A DNA stretch of 64,000 nt, taken from positions 558,001-622,000 of the forward strand of contig JAWKHH010000005.1 in assembly GCA_041394945.1 (NCBI GenBank). Reading direction: 5' to 3'. Positions 1-8,381 of the stretch are shown piece after piece; within the stretch, counting starts at the first letter, position 1, and the number at the start of each line of letters is the position of its first letter. The notes beneath the pieces were generated by a model that did not search any database, was not told the origin of the DNA, and saw only the letters and a program-made list of their open reading frames with translations. This DNA is from Bryobacteraceae bacterium (GTDB lineage Bacteria > Acidobacteriota > Terriglobia > Bryobacterales > Bryobacteraceae). The position numbers were made by a program, and so were the translations under genes.

Positions 1-426
1 TGGGTACGGGTTGTTGAAGCGGAACCTATTCCAATCAATGTGCTGGCGGCTGGAGAGGAACTGGCCGAGGTCGTGGTCGGCGGCAGTAAGCTCCTCGGCG
101 TCGATCCAGCGCACGGATAGAACCAAGTCGTCCCGGCCGAGTTGTCGCTCGCGCTCGCGAAAGCGCTCCACCTCGCGCCTGCATTCGGCGCTACTGAAAA
201 GACTCGGTGAAAGGATCGCGATGAGGAACGTCACCGAGTCCAACGAACCGTCGATGCGACGCTTCCAATTGTCGCCCCAACTCAGGTCCGTGCGGTCCTG
301 GAATAACTCGAACTCCCGGCCTAGTTGCTGGCGGATCTCAACGCGAAGGATCTCGGCGAAGCGGGTTACCGCACCCTCGTGATCGTCGGCATGGGCATAG
401 CTGAGGAACGCACTGCCGCCGCTCAA
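1..426 (-). CDS. TIR-domain protein, C-terminus cut by the window edge
   Basis: The minus strand reads as an open frame of 142 codons running off the left edge. The N-terminus is a TIR fold: an FLSYAHADD first strand (residues 7-15), FQDRTDLSWGDNW (about 42-54), then ILSPSLFSSAECRREVERF (about 71-89). In NADase TIRs the C-x-x-E position carries the catalytic glutamate, here E85. There is no in-frame ATG. I chose TTG at 424-426 because a GGAGG lies 5 nt upstream, the next upstream in-frame codons soon reach a TAA, and the TIR strand begins right after it. TIR proteins in bacteria are often NAD-depleting immune effectors or scaffold modules; the missing C-terminus, which would hold the sensor part, prevents a firmer role. 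The family call is secure, the function is inference. Confidence 0.8.
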   Translation of the reverse strand, partial: MSGGSAFLSYAHADDHEGAVTRFAEILRVEIRQQLGREFELFQDRTDLSWGDNWKRRIDGSLDSVTFLIAILSPSLFSSAECRREVERFRERERQLGRDDLVLSVRWIDAEELTAADHDLGQFLSSRQHIDWNRFRFNNPYP

Positions 427-431
427 ATCCG

Positions 432-436
432 CCTCC
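432..436 (-). promoter_or_regulatory. Shine-Dalgarno GGAGG deciding a TTG start
   Basis: CCTCC on the plus strand is a perfect GGAGG on the minus strand, 5 nt before the TTG at 424-426. It is the main reason for starting the TIR gene at a non-ATG codon. Confidence 0.6.
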
Positions 437-552
437 GCGGCGGGGCCGGCAGTGAGTTGTCGATGTTCTGCGAGCGCATCTATTTATCGACGATTCTATC
501 GCGAGCGGGAACGGGGTCGCTCAGACAGTGATGCGACAATGGAGCATCAGCC

Positions 553-714
553 ATGCATATCGCTACGAACCGCGACGACGAATCAGCAAGAGCCTCTCGG
601 GTCAAGCCGCGCGACATTGGGCTGAAGCTGGGCCTCAGCTACGACAGCGTTTCGCTGCTGATTGAGATTGGGGAGAGACCCGAAGAAGGTCCGCCGCCGT
701 CACTCGCGGAGTAA
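553..714 (+). CDS. Small hypothetical protein, 53 aa
   Basis: An ATG-initiated frame of 53 codons. The middle contains KPRDIGLKLGLSYDSVSLLIE (about residues 18-38), amphipathic and reminiscent of short antitoxin-like or DNA-binding helices, followed by an acidic Pro-rich tail ending PPPSLAE. I do not recognise the family. Its last 15 nt overlap the 3' end of the convergent hydrolase gene, and it is divergent from the TIR gene 126 nt away. It may be a remnant of a toxin-antitoxin or regulatory gene, or a chance ORF. Confidence 0.35.
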   Translation: MHIATNRDDESARASRVKPRDIGLKLGLSYDSVSLLIEIGERPEEGPPPSLAE

Positions 715-2706
715 CTCCGCCGCGAACTCGACGTCTTGCGCGTCGGCCCGGTCGGTTAGATCGCCCAACACCCAGCGCATCCGGAACGGGGCGGGGAGCG
801 GCGTGACGCGTTGCATCCAATTCACCGGATCCGTCCGCAGAGCGGAGCGCGGGGCGAGTAACTTCACCAGATCCTCGAGATCCCAGCGCAGCAGGAAGCC
901 GGGGAGCGTGGCGTCGGAAAGATTCGTGTTGAGCGTATTGTGGAGCGCTTCGGCGAGCGAGTGCGGCGTGCGGTCCAGCCAGACCTTCTTGAGCCTTGGA
1001 TCGGCGGCGGCGGCGAGCAGCAGCCAGATGCCTTTGACGCCTTGCGCGCCCGCACGGATATCGGCGCCGTCGACCCCAGGCTGCGCGGCGAGATAGTCCA
1101 CCGCGCGCAGGATATCGTGGGCGCGGCGCGCGGGGAGCGGACGCCCGATCTGGTTGGCGCGCGTGTTGGCGAGCCAGTCGCCGACGTAGGGCCGGCGGGA
1201 GTCGTAGGTCAACGAGTGCCGGGGCTCGACGATCAGCACCGGGCCGCCTTCCTTGGCGAGGTGCGCGGCGAGGAAGTCCGCGCGCTGGCCGGCAACGAGG
1301 AGCACGGCTGGCTTCGAGGCGCGGGCGGGAGTCAGCATCGTCGCCTCGATCTTCATGCCGGGTTCCGATTCGAGGCGCAGGCGGCGTGTCCGAATGCCGC
1401 TCTGCTCGGTCTCCTCGACGATTTCGGCGGCCGGCGCGGTGCGGTCCGTTGGGATCTCTAGGCGCTTCAGTTCGGCGGTGAGTTCCCCGCCGGTGCCCGG
1501 CTTACGGCGCGCCCACCACGAATCGAGGATCAACTGGTGGAGCTTGCGGCTGCCGGGCAACCCGTCGACGCGACCATCGGCGGTGGCGTTCAGTTCGTGG
1601 TTCGCATAGAGGTGAACGGGCCGCTCTTCGACGCTGCTTTCGCCGTTGTTCAGCCAGCGATTGAACCAGTCGTAGACGGCCTTCCGGCTCTCGGGCGGCG
1701 TGCCGTGGCCGCCGCTGCCCACCTGCAGCGCGACCTTCTCCTCCGCGCCGTAGAATGCGTACCAACGCTTCGCCTCCTCGTACACGATGCGTGCGCCGGG
1801 CGGCGTGAAGTAGTCCTTCTCGGTGGCCTGCAGCAGCCACGGCGTAGGCGCGGAGAGTTCGACGAAATCCGTGGTGTCGAGCCCGATGGCGAGGTGCTCC
1901 GGGATCGTCATCTCCGAATGCGGATTGGCGCCGGAGAACAGCAGCCGGAACGAGTTCGGGAAGCAGGCGGGGATGACGGCCTTGAGCCGCGAATCGAGCG
2001 CGCCGAAGAACGTTGTGAGCGCGCCGCCGCCGGAGCATCCGGCCGCGCCCAGCCGGGAGGGGTCCACCTCAGTGCGCGCCGCCAAATAGTCGAGCGAGCG
2101 CTTGGCGTCCCAGATGAAATACCGGCCCACGCCCTCGCCCACCAGCAGCGCCTGCTCGCCGGCGTGAATGTGTTCGTTCACGGACCAGCCGGCGGCCGGC
2201 GCCTTCAGTTGCGGATCGTAGGTCTGTTCGCGCTCGCCTTGGCCGGCCGGGTCGAACGCAAGCGAGACGAATCCCATCAAGGCGAGGTTGGCGGCCAGCA
2301 ACTGCGGCTCCGTCTTGCCCTCCTGCGTGTGGCCGGCCTGGAGCAGGATGCCCGGGTAGCGGCCGGGACGCGCCGGCCGGTATAAATTCGCGGTGACATA
2401 GTAGCCGGGGAGACTCTCGTAGATCACCTTCTCGATGACATAGCCATCGGCGGCGATCTCTCCGGTTACTTTTGCGTTGAGCGGGCCGTTGTAGGTGGGT
2501 AACCCGCCGATGGCGTTGAGTACGCGGCGGCGGACCTCCTGCTTGCGGCGCTCGGCATCGGCGACGGTCTTGATCTTCGCGATTTCCGCTTCGCGTCGGT
2601 CCAGGTGCTGTTGAGCGATCGCGTCCATCCAACGCAGCAGCGGGTCATCGGGCGGCGTCTGCGCGTGCAGAGCGACGGCCGCGAGCAGCGCGCAGAGCAC
2701 CTTCAT
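700..2706 (-). CDS. Secreted two-domain alpha/beta hydrolase (acetylxylan-esterase-like)
   Basis: 668 aa with a signal peptide (MKVLCALLAAVALHAQ). The first half is an alpha/beta hydrolase of the acetyl xylan esterase/cephalosporin deacetylase type: nucleophile elbow G-C-S-G-G-G with S225, acid D298 (TEKDYFTPP), and histidine H334 (GGHGTP). From about residue 450 a second, more divergent hydrolase-like domain follows (AVLLVAGQR, later AGAQGVKG). I start at 2706 rather than the longer 2724 because ATG 2706-2704 overlaps the sulfatase stop as ATGA, as do the other joints in this operon. Probably removes ester groups from polysaccharide alongside the sulfatase; the substrate is inference. Confidence 0.85.
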   Translation of the reverse strand: MKVLCALLAAVALHAQTPPDDPLLRWMDAIAQQHLDRREAEIAKIKTVADAERRKQEVRRRVLNAIGGLPTYNGPLNAKVTGEIAADGYVIEKVIYESLPGYYVTANLYRPARPGRYPGILLQAGHTQEGKTEPQLLAANLALMGFVSLAFDPAGQGEREQTYDPQLKAPAAGWSVNEHIHAGEQALLVGEGVGRYFIWDAKRSLDYLAARTEVDPSRLGAAGCSGGGALTTFFGALDSRLKAVIPACFPNSFRLLFSGANPHSEMTIPEHLAIGLDTTDFVELSAPTPWLLQATEKDYFTPPGARIVYEEAKRWYAFYGAEEKVALQVGSGGHGTPPESRKAVYDWFNRWLNNGESSVEERPVHLYANHELNATADGRVDGLPGSRKLHQLILDSWWARRKPGTGGELTAELKRLEIPTDRTAPAAEIVEETEQSGIRTRRLRLESEPGMKIEATMLTPARASKPAVLLVAGQRADFLAAHLAKEGGPVLIVEPRHSLTYDSRRPYVGDWLANTRANQIGRPLPARRAHDILRAVDYLAAQPGVDGADIRAGAQGVKGIWLLLAAAADPRLKKVWLDRTPHSLAEALHNTLNTNLSDATLPGFLLRWDLEDLVKLLAPRSALRTDPVNWMQRVTPLPAPFRMRWVLGDLTDRADAQDVEFAAELLRE

Positions 2707-4202
2707 TGCCGGTTGCGTTCCCACTCGGCCCAGGAGTGCTTGCGGGCGCCCGTGTAATCGATGGTGTCAAAGAAGGCCGCGTTGCCGTTCATTCGCGGGT
2801 CGCCTTCGTCGCGGAGTATCTTCTCCATGCGGTCGCGAAGGGTGCGCTTGATCTGTGCCTGGTCGGCGGAGGCGGCGACGTTATTCACGCACTCCGGGTC
2901 GGTTTCGAGCGCGTACAGCTCTTCGGCAGGGCGTTTGCCGAACGACATCTTATAGTACTTGTCGAAGCTCGACAGGATGAACTCCTTCGTCGGGCTGCCG
3001 TCGACGTTGCGATAGCCGGTTTCGGGGTTGCCGGCGGGCCAGGTGTAGGGCGCGTAGTTGCGTACGTACAGGTGCGTGCGAGTCCGGATGGCGCGGACGG
3101 GATAGCCGGCGTCGCCGGGACGGCCGAGGTCGTGGCGCTCCTTGCCGATCACCATGGTGTCGCGTGTCGCGTCGACGATGCCGGACTTGTTGGCGCGCAG
3201 CACGTCGAGGAAGCTACGGCCGGTGATTGTCTCCGGTGCCTTGACGCCGGCGGCCTGTAGGAACGTGGGCGCGAAGTCGCGGGTGCTGATGAAGTCGTCC
3301 ACCTTGCGGCCGGCCGGGATGTTGCGGCCCCAGCGCACGGCGAGCGGAATATGGAAACCGTTCTCGTAGATCTGGCCTTTCACGCGGGGGAAGGGCATTC
3401 CATGATCGGAGGTGACGACGATGAGGGTGTTATCGAGTTCGCCGGTCTGCTCGAGCTTCGCGAGGACGCGGCCGAGGTGCTGATCGACCCACTCCACTTC
3501 CTGGCCGTAGTCGAGCAAGTCGCTGCGGACGATGCGGTTGTCGGGGAAGTAGGCGGGCACGGTGACGTCGGCGGGTTTGCGTCCGGCGCGGATGCCGGAG
3601 CCTTCCTCGTAGACGCGATGCGGCTCATGGGTGCCGAGCCAGAAACAGAAGGGCGAGTTGGCGGGCTTTTGTTCGAGGAAGTAGTCGAAGTTCCTGGCGT
3701 AGTCCTTGTTCGAAGCGCCCGTGACGGGCGGCTTGAGCGTGAACTTCTCGAAGGTGGGCCCGGCGGGGTTGTGATCGAAGCCGGTGGATTTGAAGTCGCC
3801 GGGTCCCCAGCCCTTGCCGGTGTAGCCGGTGAAATAGCCGGCTTGTTCGAGGACTTTCGGATAGATGGAAAAGTCGTTGGGGAAGATACTGAAGTGGTTG
3901 ACGGCTTCCTTGAGCTGCCACGAGTTACGGCCGGTGAGGATGGTGGCGCGCGATGGGCTGCATTTGGGGTTGGACGTGAAGCAGTTGGTGAAGAGGACGC
4001 CTTCGCGGGCAACGCGATCGAAGTTGGGCGTGCGGACCCATGAGCAGCCATATGCTCCGGCGTGCTGGTGGCCCCAATCGTCAGCGATCATGAACAGGAT
4101 ATTGGGGCGGCGGTTCTGGCCGGTGAGAGCGGGGGCGGCGGCGCCGATGGCGGTGGAGACGGCGGCGCGAGCGAAGGCGCGGCGGGAGATGGCGTGTTTC
4201 AT
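2703..4202 (-). CDS. Secreted sulfatase (type I, formylglycine-dependent)
   Basis: 499 aa. The N-terminus (SRRAFARAAVSTAIGAA) is a Tat-like signal with twin arginines. The metal-binding start NILFMIADDWG (D41, D42) is followed by the sulfatase signature C81-S-P-S-R-A-T-I-L-T-G; C81 is the residue converted to formylglycine. Later SDHGMPF supplies further metal ligands. Length fits the family. Open frame continues upstream to 4664, but that extension is Arg/Pro-rich shadow of the ThuA gene; ATG at 4202 overlaps the ThuA stop as ATGA and is followed by the signal peptide. Likely desulfates a polysaccharide; the sugar is unknown. Confidence 0.93.
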   Translation of the reverse strand: MKHAISRRAFARAAVSTAIGAAAPALTGQNRRPNILFMIADDWGHQHAGAYGCSWVRTPNFDRVAREGVLFTNCFTSNPKCSPSRATILTGRNSWQLKEAVNHFSIFPNDFSIYPKVLEQAGYFTGYTGKGWGPGDFKSTGFDHNPAGPTFEKFTLKPPVTGASNKDYARNFDYFLEQKPANSPFCFWLGTHEPHRVYEEGSGIRAGRKPADVTVPAYFPDNRIVRSDLLDYGQEVEWVDQHLGRVLAKLEQTGELDNTLIVVTSDHGMPFPRVKGQIYENGFHIPLAVRWGRNIPAGRKVDDFISTRDFAPTFLQAAGVKAPETITGRSFLDVLRANKSGIVDATRDTMVIGKERHDLGRPGDAGYPVRAIRTRTHLYVRNYAPYTWPAGNPETGYRNVDGSPTKEFILSSFDKYYKMSFGKRPAEELYALETDPECVNNVAASADQAQIKRTLRDRMEKILRDEGDPRMNGNAAFFDTIDYTGARKHSWAEWERNRQ

Positions 4203-5047
4203 GCTTTCGTTTCGGATTTTACTATTCCGCGGTAGGGGACGTTGATTTCGAGCTTCCCTGGCCATTTCGGGCGAAGTTGCAGGCACCAGTGAATCGCGTT
4301 CCATGTCAGGCGCTGGACGGACTCCACCTGGAAATCCTCGGGATGGCCGAGAGTGGTGAAGAAGACACGGGCGTTGTGCGGGTTCTTCCAGGTCCAGGCG
4401 ACGGGGTTGGGCTCGGCGGGCGTGTTCGGGTTGACGGCGACGCCTTCGAGCAGGCGTTCCGCGGTTGGCGGGGGCCACTTCGGGAGGACGCGATAGAGCC
4501 AGGAGCGGACGTGGAACTTTTCGTCCACGCCGCGGAGGATGGGGTGGCGGATGGCGTCGGGGATGACAGCGACGTCGGTGGAGGATTTGTGGCCGAAGTG
4601 GGTGTGGCCGTCGGCGCCCCAACCGGGCGGGGCGCCGAAGACGTGGGTGGCATAGCGGTTCCACTCTTCGAGCGGATGGCCTTTCGGATAGTTGAACGAA
4701 TGGGACGAGGTGCGGAAACCGAAGATGGGGCGGCCGGAGCGGATGTACTTGTCGATGTGGCGGAGCTGCTTTTCCGGAAGACGGCGCCAGCGGAGGAAGA
4801 AAACGGCAAGGTCGGCTTTGGCGAGGGCGTCGAGGCCGGGGATGTTCTCTTCGGCGTTCTGATCGGGCTGGGAACGGAGGACGGTGGCGCGGAAACCGGC
4901 GTGGCGTTCGAGCGCGGCAGCGAGGATGGGCATGGTGGATTCGCCGGAGTATTCATGGTCGCCGCAGACGAAAACGACGTGGGGTCTGGAGGCGGCTGAG
5001 AGCGTCGCGGGCGCGGCGAAGAGGGCTCGCCGGGAGAGGTTCGGCAT
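4199..5047 (-). CDS. ThuA-like domain protein, exported
   Basis: 282 aa. A short Tat-like leader (MPNLSRRALFAAPATLSAA) is followed by a ThuA/trehalose-utilisation type glutamine-amidotransferase-like fold: HVVFVCGDHEYSGEST near the start, a central SGRPIFGFRTSSHSF strand, and HFGHKSSTDV and FFTTLGHPEDF toward the end. Family members often sit with sulfatases and dehydrogenases in Planctomycetes and Acidobacteria and are thought to act on sugars, but the reaction is generally undetermined. First gene of a three-gene overlapping operon, divergent from the heparinase-like gene. Confidence 0.85.
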   Translation of the reverse strand: MPNLSRRALFAAPATLSAASRPHVVFVCGDHEYSGESTMPILAAALERHAGFRATVLRSQPDQNAEENIPGLDALAKADLAVFFLRWRRLPEKQLRHIDKYIRSGRPIFGFRTSSHSFNYPKGHPLEEWNRYATHVFGAPPGWGADGHTHFGHKSSTDVAVIPDAIRHPILRGVDEKFHVRSWLYRVLPKWPPPTAERLLEGVAVNPNTPAEPNPVAWTWKNPHNARVFFTTLGHPEDFQVESVQRLTWNAIHWCLQLRPKWPGKLEINVPYRGIVKSETKA

Positions 5048-5159
5048 TTCGAAACCAGTCTACACGCAGAACACAGATACGCTCTCACGCGCCTCATGAT
5101 GCGGTCGGGCAGGGGAGCAGCCGCTCAAAGGGCCCGCCGCGTGCAACGGATTTGTGGAC

Positions 5160-7164
5160 ATGAACCGCCGCGAATTCTGTCTCGCCACGACTGCGACAGC
5201 GGCCGGCGCGGTCTCCCTGTGCGCCCAGCCGGCGACAGACGGTCCGCCCACGGAACAACTCCGAATGAGCAGCGGACTTCCAGCCGGCCGGCTGGAACAA
5301 ATGCTGCTGCCGCGCGCGCAATGGCGGCCGTTTCCAACGGCGGCCGAGCGGACGGAATGGGATCTGATTCCGGCGGATGCGCGGCAAGCCCTGGTGGCGC
5401 GCGGGGAAGCGCATCTGGGGAAAGAGTGGCCGGTGCTGCCGGCGACTCTGTTTCTGGAGTTCGCGCGAGAAGGCAACCGGTCGCGCTATGAGGCTCTGCG
5501 CAACCGGCGGCGGGATGCGGTGCGCGAATTGGCGATTGCCGAGTGCGTGGAGGGACGCGGCCGCTTCCTGGATGAACTCGTGAACGGCATTTGGACGACT
5601 TGCGAGGAGACGTATTGGGGTGTTCCGGCACATGTCGGCGTGCAGAAGGCCGGCAAGGGCCTGCCGGACGCCGATGAGCCCACCGTCGATCTGTTCGCGG
5701 CGGAGACGGCGAGCCTGCTCGCCTGGATCTACTACCTGCTGGGACCGAAGCTGGACGAACAGGTGGGAATGCGCGCCCGGACGCCGGTGTCGGCGCGGAT
5801 CGAGAGCGAGACCCGCCGCCGGGTGCTGGAGCCGTGCCGGTTGCGGGACGACTTCAGTTGGATGGGGTTCGGCGGCGCGCGCGGCCGCGTGAACAACTGG
5901 AATCCGTGGATCAACTCGAACTGGCTGACCGCGACACTGCTGTTGGAGGACAAGCCCGCCCCGAGCGTGGCGAAGATCGTGCGGAGCCTGGACCGGTTCC
6001 TGGACGCGTATCACGAGGACGGCGGCTGCGATGAGGGTCCAGGTTACTGGGGCCGCGCGGGGGGATCGCTGTTCGACTGCCTGGAGCTGCTGTACTCGGC
6101 GTCCAAAGGGACGATCACTTTCTATGAGATGCCGCTGGTGCGCGAGATCGGGCGCTACATCTATCGCGCGCATATCGTGGATGACTGGTTCACGAACTTC
6201 GGCGACGCCGCCGCACGTACGCGAATCGCGGCGGACCTGGTGTACCGGTATGGAAAGCGCATCGGCGATGAACGGATGGAAACGTTGGGGGCGCTTGCGG
6301 GAGTGGAACAGGAGAAAGGCGGCGGCGGAAGCGGAGCGGTTCGCGGCGAGAGCATCGGGCGGCAACTGGCGGCCCTATTCCGCCTCGCTGAGTTTCGCGC
6401 CGCGGGCGCGGTGGCGGCCCGCGAGGGCAAGGAGCGGCTGCTGTACGTGCGGGACGTGTGGCTGCCGGGCACGCAGGTAATGGCGGCACGAGTGCGCGAG
6501 GGATCGGCGGAAGGCTTCTACATGGCGGCACAGGGCGGCCACAACGCGGAGAGCCACAATCACAACGACGTCGGTAACTTCGTGGTTTTTCTGGATGGCA
6601 AGCCTGTCTTTGTGGATGCGGGCGTAGAGACCTATAGCGCCAGGACGTTCAGCGCGGAGCGGTATTCGATCTGGACGATGCAGTCGGCTTGGCACATGTG
6701 CCGACCATCGGCGGCCATATGCAAAGGGCGGGTTCGGCGTACCGGGCGACGGAGTTGGACTATCGTACGGGCGGCGACGGCGCGGCGCTTTCGATGGATA
6801 TCGGGCGGGCGTATGGCGCTGAGGCGGGTGTACGGCAAATGCGCCGGACGCTGGAACTCGACCGGCGGACGAACACGGTCCGGATCACGGACGCGCCGGT
6901 GCTGACGGAGGCGCAGCCGATCCGTTGGACGTTCCTGACGCCGCGGCGGCCTGTGGCGATGGAGGCGGGGCGCGTACAGGTGGGGCCGGACGTGCAACTC
7001 GAGTATCCGGCGGATTCGGTTTCGGCGGCGGTGGAGGAACGCGCGATCGAGGACGCCCGGCTTCGGGGCGTGTGGGGCGAACGGCTCTATCGGATTTCGT
7101 TGCGTACGAAGCGGGATTCGGCTGGCTCGGGGCTCGCTTTGTGTTCATCATCCGGCGAGCGTGA
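5160..7164 (+). pseudogene. Heparinase II/III-like lyase with two 1-nt frameshifts
   Basis: The first part (ATG 5160, leader MNRREFCLATTATAAGAVSL, Tat/Sec-like) encodes an alpha-toroid then the heparinase II/III beta-sandwich with GGHNAESHNHNDVGNF; H466 starts the HNHND motif. Near 6696 the frame breaks: TGG-CAC-ATG-TGC should read TGG-CAC-AAT-GTG, so one A is missing. The protein continues in the +2 frame as VPTIGGHMQRAGSAYRA. Near 7129-7134 a second break, one G short in GGGG, moves it to a frame ending ARFVFIIRRA and stop at 7164, which avoids overlapping the next gene. Either real decay or two sequencing errors. Likely function: polysaccharide lyase for uronic-acid glycans, together with the divergent sulfatase operon. 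Confidence 0.8.
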
Positions 7165-7183
7165 AGTCGGGCGGCGGGGCCGG

Positions 7184-8377
7184 CTACTGCAGGATTGACG
7201 AATAGACTAACGCCGCGAAGCGTTCGCGAAGTCGCAGGCGGCTGGGCGTCAACTGCACCATCAGCACGCCGACGAGTTCCTCTTTCGGGTCGATCCAGAA
7301 GATGGTGCCTTGGGAACCGCCCCAGTAATAGCTGCCGGCCGCGTAGGGAAGGCCGGAAGCGGCAGGATCGGTGACGATAGCGAGGCCGAGGCCGAAGCGC
7401 GTTCCGGGCGTCGTGAACGAGGGCATGCCGCCGATGTGGTTCTGCGCCATCCACGCCACGGTGCGCGGACCAAGGAGGCGCTTGCCTTCGAACTCGCCGC
7501 CGTTGGCGAGCATCTGGGCGAAACGCCAGTAGTCGGCGGCGGTGGAGTAGAGTCCGCTGGCGCCTCCGATGTAGGTGTGGGCGCGGGCGGCGGCGGGCGG
7601 CACACGAGAGAGCGATTCGGGATCGTCCTTGCCGTTGACGACGAGAACGGCGCGGCGGCGGTCCTTTTCGGCGGGCGGCCAGTAGTGCGTGTCGGTCATG
7701 CCGAGGGGCTGGAGGATATGCTCGCCGACGTAGCGATCGAGCGGCTGGCCGGAGACCTTCTGGACGAGGTAGCCGAGCACGTCATGCGAGGTTCCGTAGA
7801 GAAACGTGGACCCCGGCTCGTACCGAACGGGCGACTTGGCGAGATCCTGCATGAAGCCTTCGAGCGTGGGGAACTCGAAGATCTGGGCGCGGCTGCGCGT
7901 GGTGAAGACTCCGGAGGTGTGGGAGAAGAGGTGCCGGACGCGGATGGGCCCTTGCGTGGAGACGAAGCGGCCGGGTGCGGTCTCGATCTTCACTTTTCGG
8001 AACTCGGGCAGGAAGTCGCCGATGGGGTCGTTGAGCGTGAACTCGCCGTTTTCGAGGAGCTGGAGCGCGGCAGTGACCGTAACCGGCTTGGTCATGGAAG
8101 CGAGGTCAAACAGCGCGTCGATCGGCATGGGTTCCGGTGCGTCGAGGCCGCGATGCCCATGGGCCTTGTGATAGACGACCTTTCCGCGGCGGGCCACCAG
8201 GGCGACGAACCCGGCGGCTTCCTTGCGTGCCGCCATGCCGTCGAGCCAGGCGCCGATGCGGGCAAGCCGCTCTGCCGACATGCCGACGGATTCGGGGGAG
8301 GCGACCGGGGGTTCCGCGGCGGCGAGGAGGGAGGCGAGGCAGAGCGCGGAGAGGATGCGGGCGAATGTAGTCTTCAT
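7184..8377 (-). CDS. Secreted serine hydrolase, beta-lactamase/EstB family
   Basis: 397 aa with signal peptide MKTTFARILSALCLASLLAAA. Beta-lactamase class C fold: S94-M-T-K97 carries nucleophile and general base; a TFLYGTSHDVLGY segment occupies the Tyr motif; near the C-terminus SYYWGGSQGTIFW takes the place of the K/H-x-G motif. This is closer to esterase EstB-type proteins than to true beta-lactamases. I start at 8377, 4 nt after the pyrC stop; the longer open frame upstream is pyrC shadow. It is the last gene of the pyrRBC run, probably cotranscribed, with no obvious metabolic link. Substrate unknown. Confidence 0.88.
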   Translation of the reverse strand: MKTTFARILSALCLASLLAAAEPPVASPESVGMSAERLARIGAWLDGMAARKEAAGFVALVARRGKVVYHKAHGHRGLDAPEPMPIDALFDLASMTKPVTVTAALQLLENGEFTLNDPIGDFLPEFRKVKIETAPGRFVSTQGPIRVRHLFSHTSGVFTTRSRAQIFEFPTLEGFMQDLAKSPVRYEPGSTFLYGTSHDVLGYLVQKVSGQPLDRYVGEHILQPLGMTDTHYWPPAEKDRRRAVLVVNGKDDPESLSRVPPAAARAHTYIGGASGLYSTAADYWRFAQMLANGGEFEGKRLLGPRTVAWMAQNHIGGMPSFTTPGTRFGLGLAIVTDPAASGLPYAAGSYYWGGSQGTIFWIDPKEELVGVLMVQLTPSRLRLRERFAALVYSSILQ

Positions 8378-8381
8378 CGTG

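Noticed and set aside
4203..4664. N-terminal extension of the sulfatase
   Set aside because: Arg/Pro-rich sequence is the other frame of the ThuA gene; the true start with Tat signal is at 4202.
5160..7164. Programmed frameshifting in the heparinase-like gene
   Set aside because: No slippery heptamer or downstream pseudoknot at either site; family sequence is restored only by single-base additions.
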